From Loripinus fragilis (Eukaryota; Mollusca; Bivalvia; Lucinida; Lucinidae), in assembly GCA_964019695.1 (NCBI GenBank), contig OZ026530.1, positions 40,360,944 through 40,424,943 of the forward strand: a stretch of DNA of 64,000 nt, in the 5' to 3' direction. A program made the position numbers and the translations under genes. Of this stretch, positions 63,948-64,000 are shown one piece after another. How positions within the stretch are numbered: the first letter of the stretch is position 1; each line of letters begins with the position of its first letter. The notes under the pieces were generated by a model. It did not search any database, was not told the origin of the DNA, and worked only from the letters and a program-made list of their open reading frames with translations.

Positions 63948-64000
63948 ACCACTATGAGGGCAACAAAAGAAGCGAAAAATTATTTACATGTCTTATCAAA

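Overview
The window looks like a repeat-dense, AT-rich piece of an animal nuclear genome, most likely a bivalve mollusc. The reasons are: intronless poly-C2H2 zinc-finger genes, a Penelope-like retroelement, C-terminal fragments of LINEs, tRNA-derived SINEs, and at least seven elements built like the bivalve 'pearl' elements (a tandem array of 70-340 bp units, a GACG/GTCC microsatellite and a terminal hairpin). Nothing bacterial or viral was seen. Species assignment is inference.

Host coding capacity is small. The clearest gene is an intact single-exon C2H2 zinc-finger gene (13147-14751, +, 18 finger positions). A second zinc-finger locus (18560-19790, -) is decaying: several fingers have lost zinc ligands, the frame is broken at both ends, and a repeat cuts off its C-terminus. 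Two candidate host exons lie at 29812-29961 (+, membrane anchor) and 30957-33772 (+). The second is split after five codons by two nested transposons whose removal restores an in-frame start.

Layout. 0-12 kb: pearl-like array, a foldback element hit by a 5'-truncated LINE, minisatellites, a second LINE relic. 12-20 kb: the two zinc-finger loci with Harbinger-like, foldback and pearl-like insertions. 20-27 kb: long pearl-like arrays, foldbacks, a SINE. 27-34 kb: candidate host exons hit by hAT-like, piggyBac-like and Harbinger elements. 34-43 kb: many small inverted-repeat elements and tRNA-derived heads. 43-53 kb: two copies of a 1.4 kb inverted-repeat element, a three-level nest (piggyBac-like MITE containing a TTAA element containing a mariner), and a nuclear-receptor-motif array. 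53-55.4 kb: a nearly complete but inactivated Penelope-like element, also inside a piggyBac-like MITE. 55-64 kb: further tandem arrays and two nearly identical 189 bp repeats 4.9 kb apart.

The main result is structural. Element boundaries, target-site duplications and nesting order can be read directly at many loci, and several insertions sit at functional edges of genes: an N-terminal codon, a stop codon, a 5' leader. No operon-like or multi-gene system was found, and I cannot support a claim of a new biochemical system. All family assignments come from motif reading, not from database searches.
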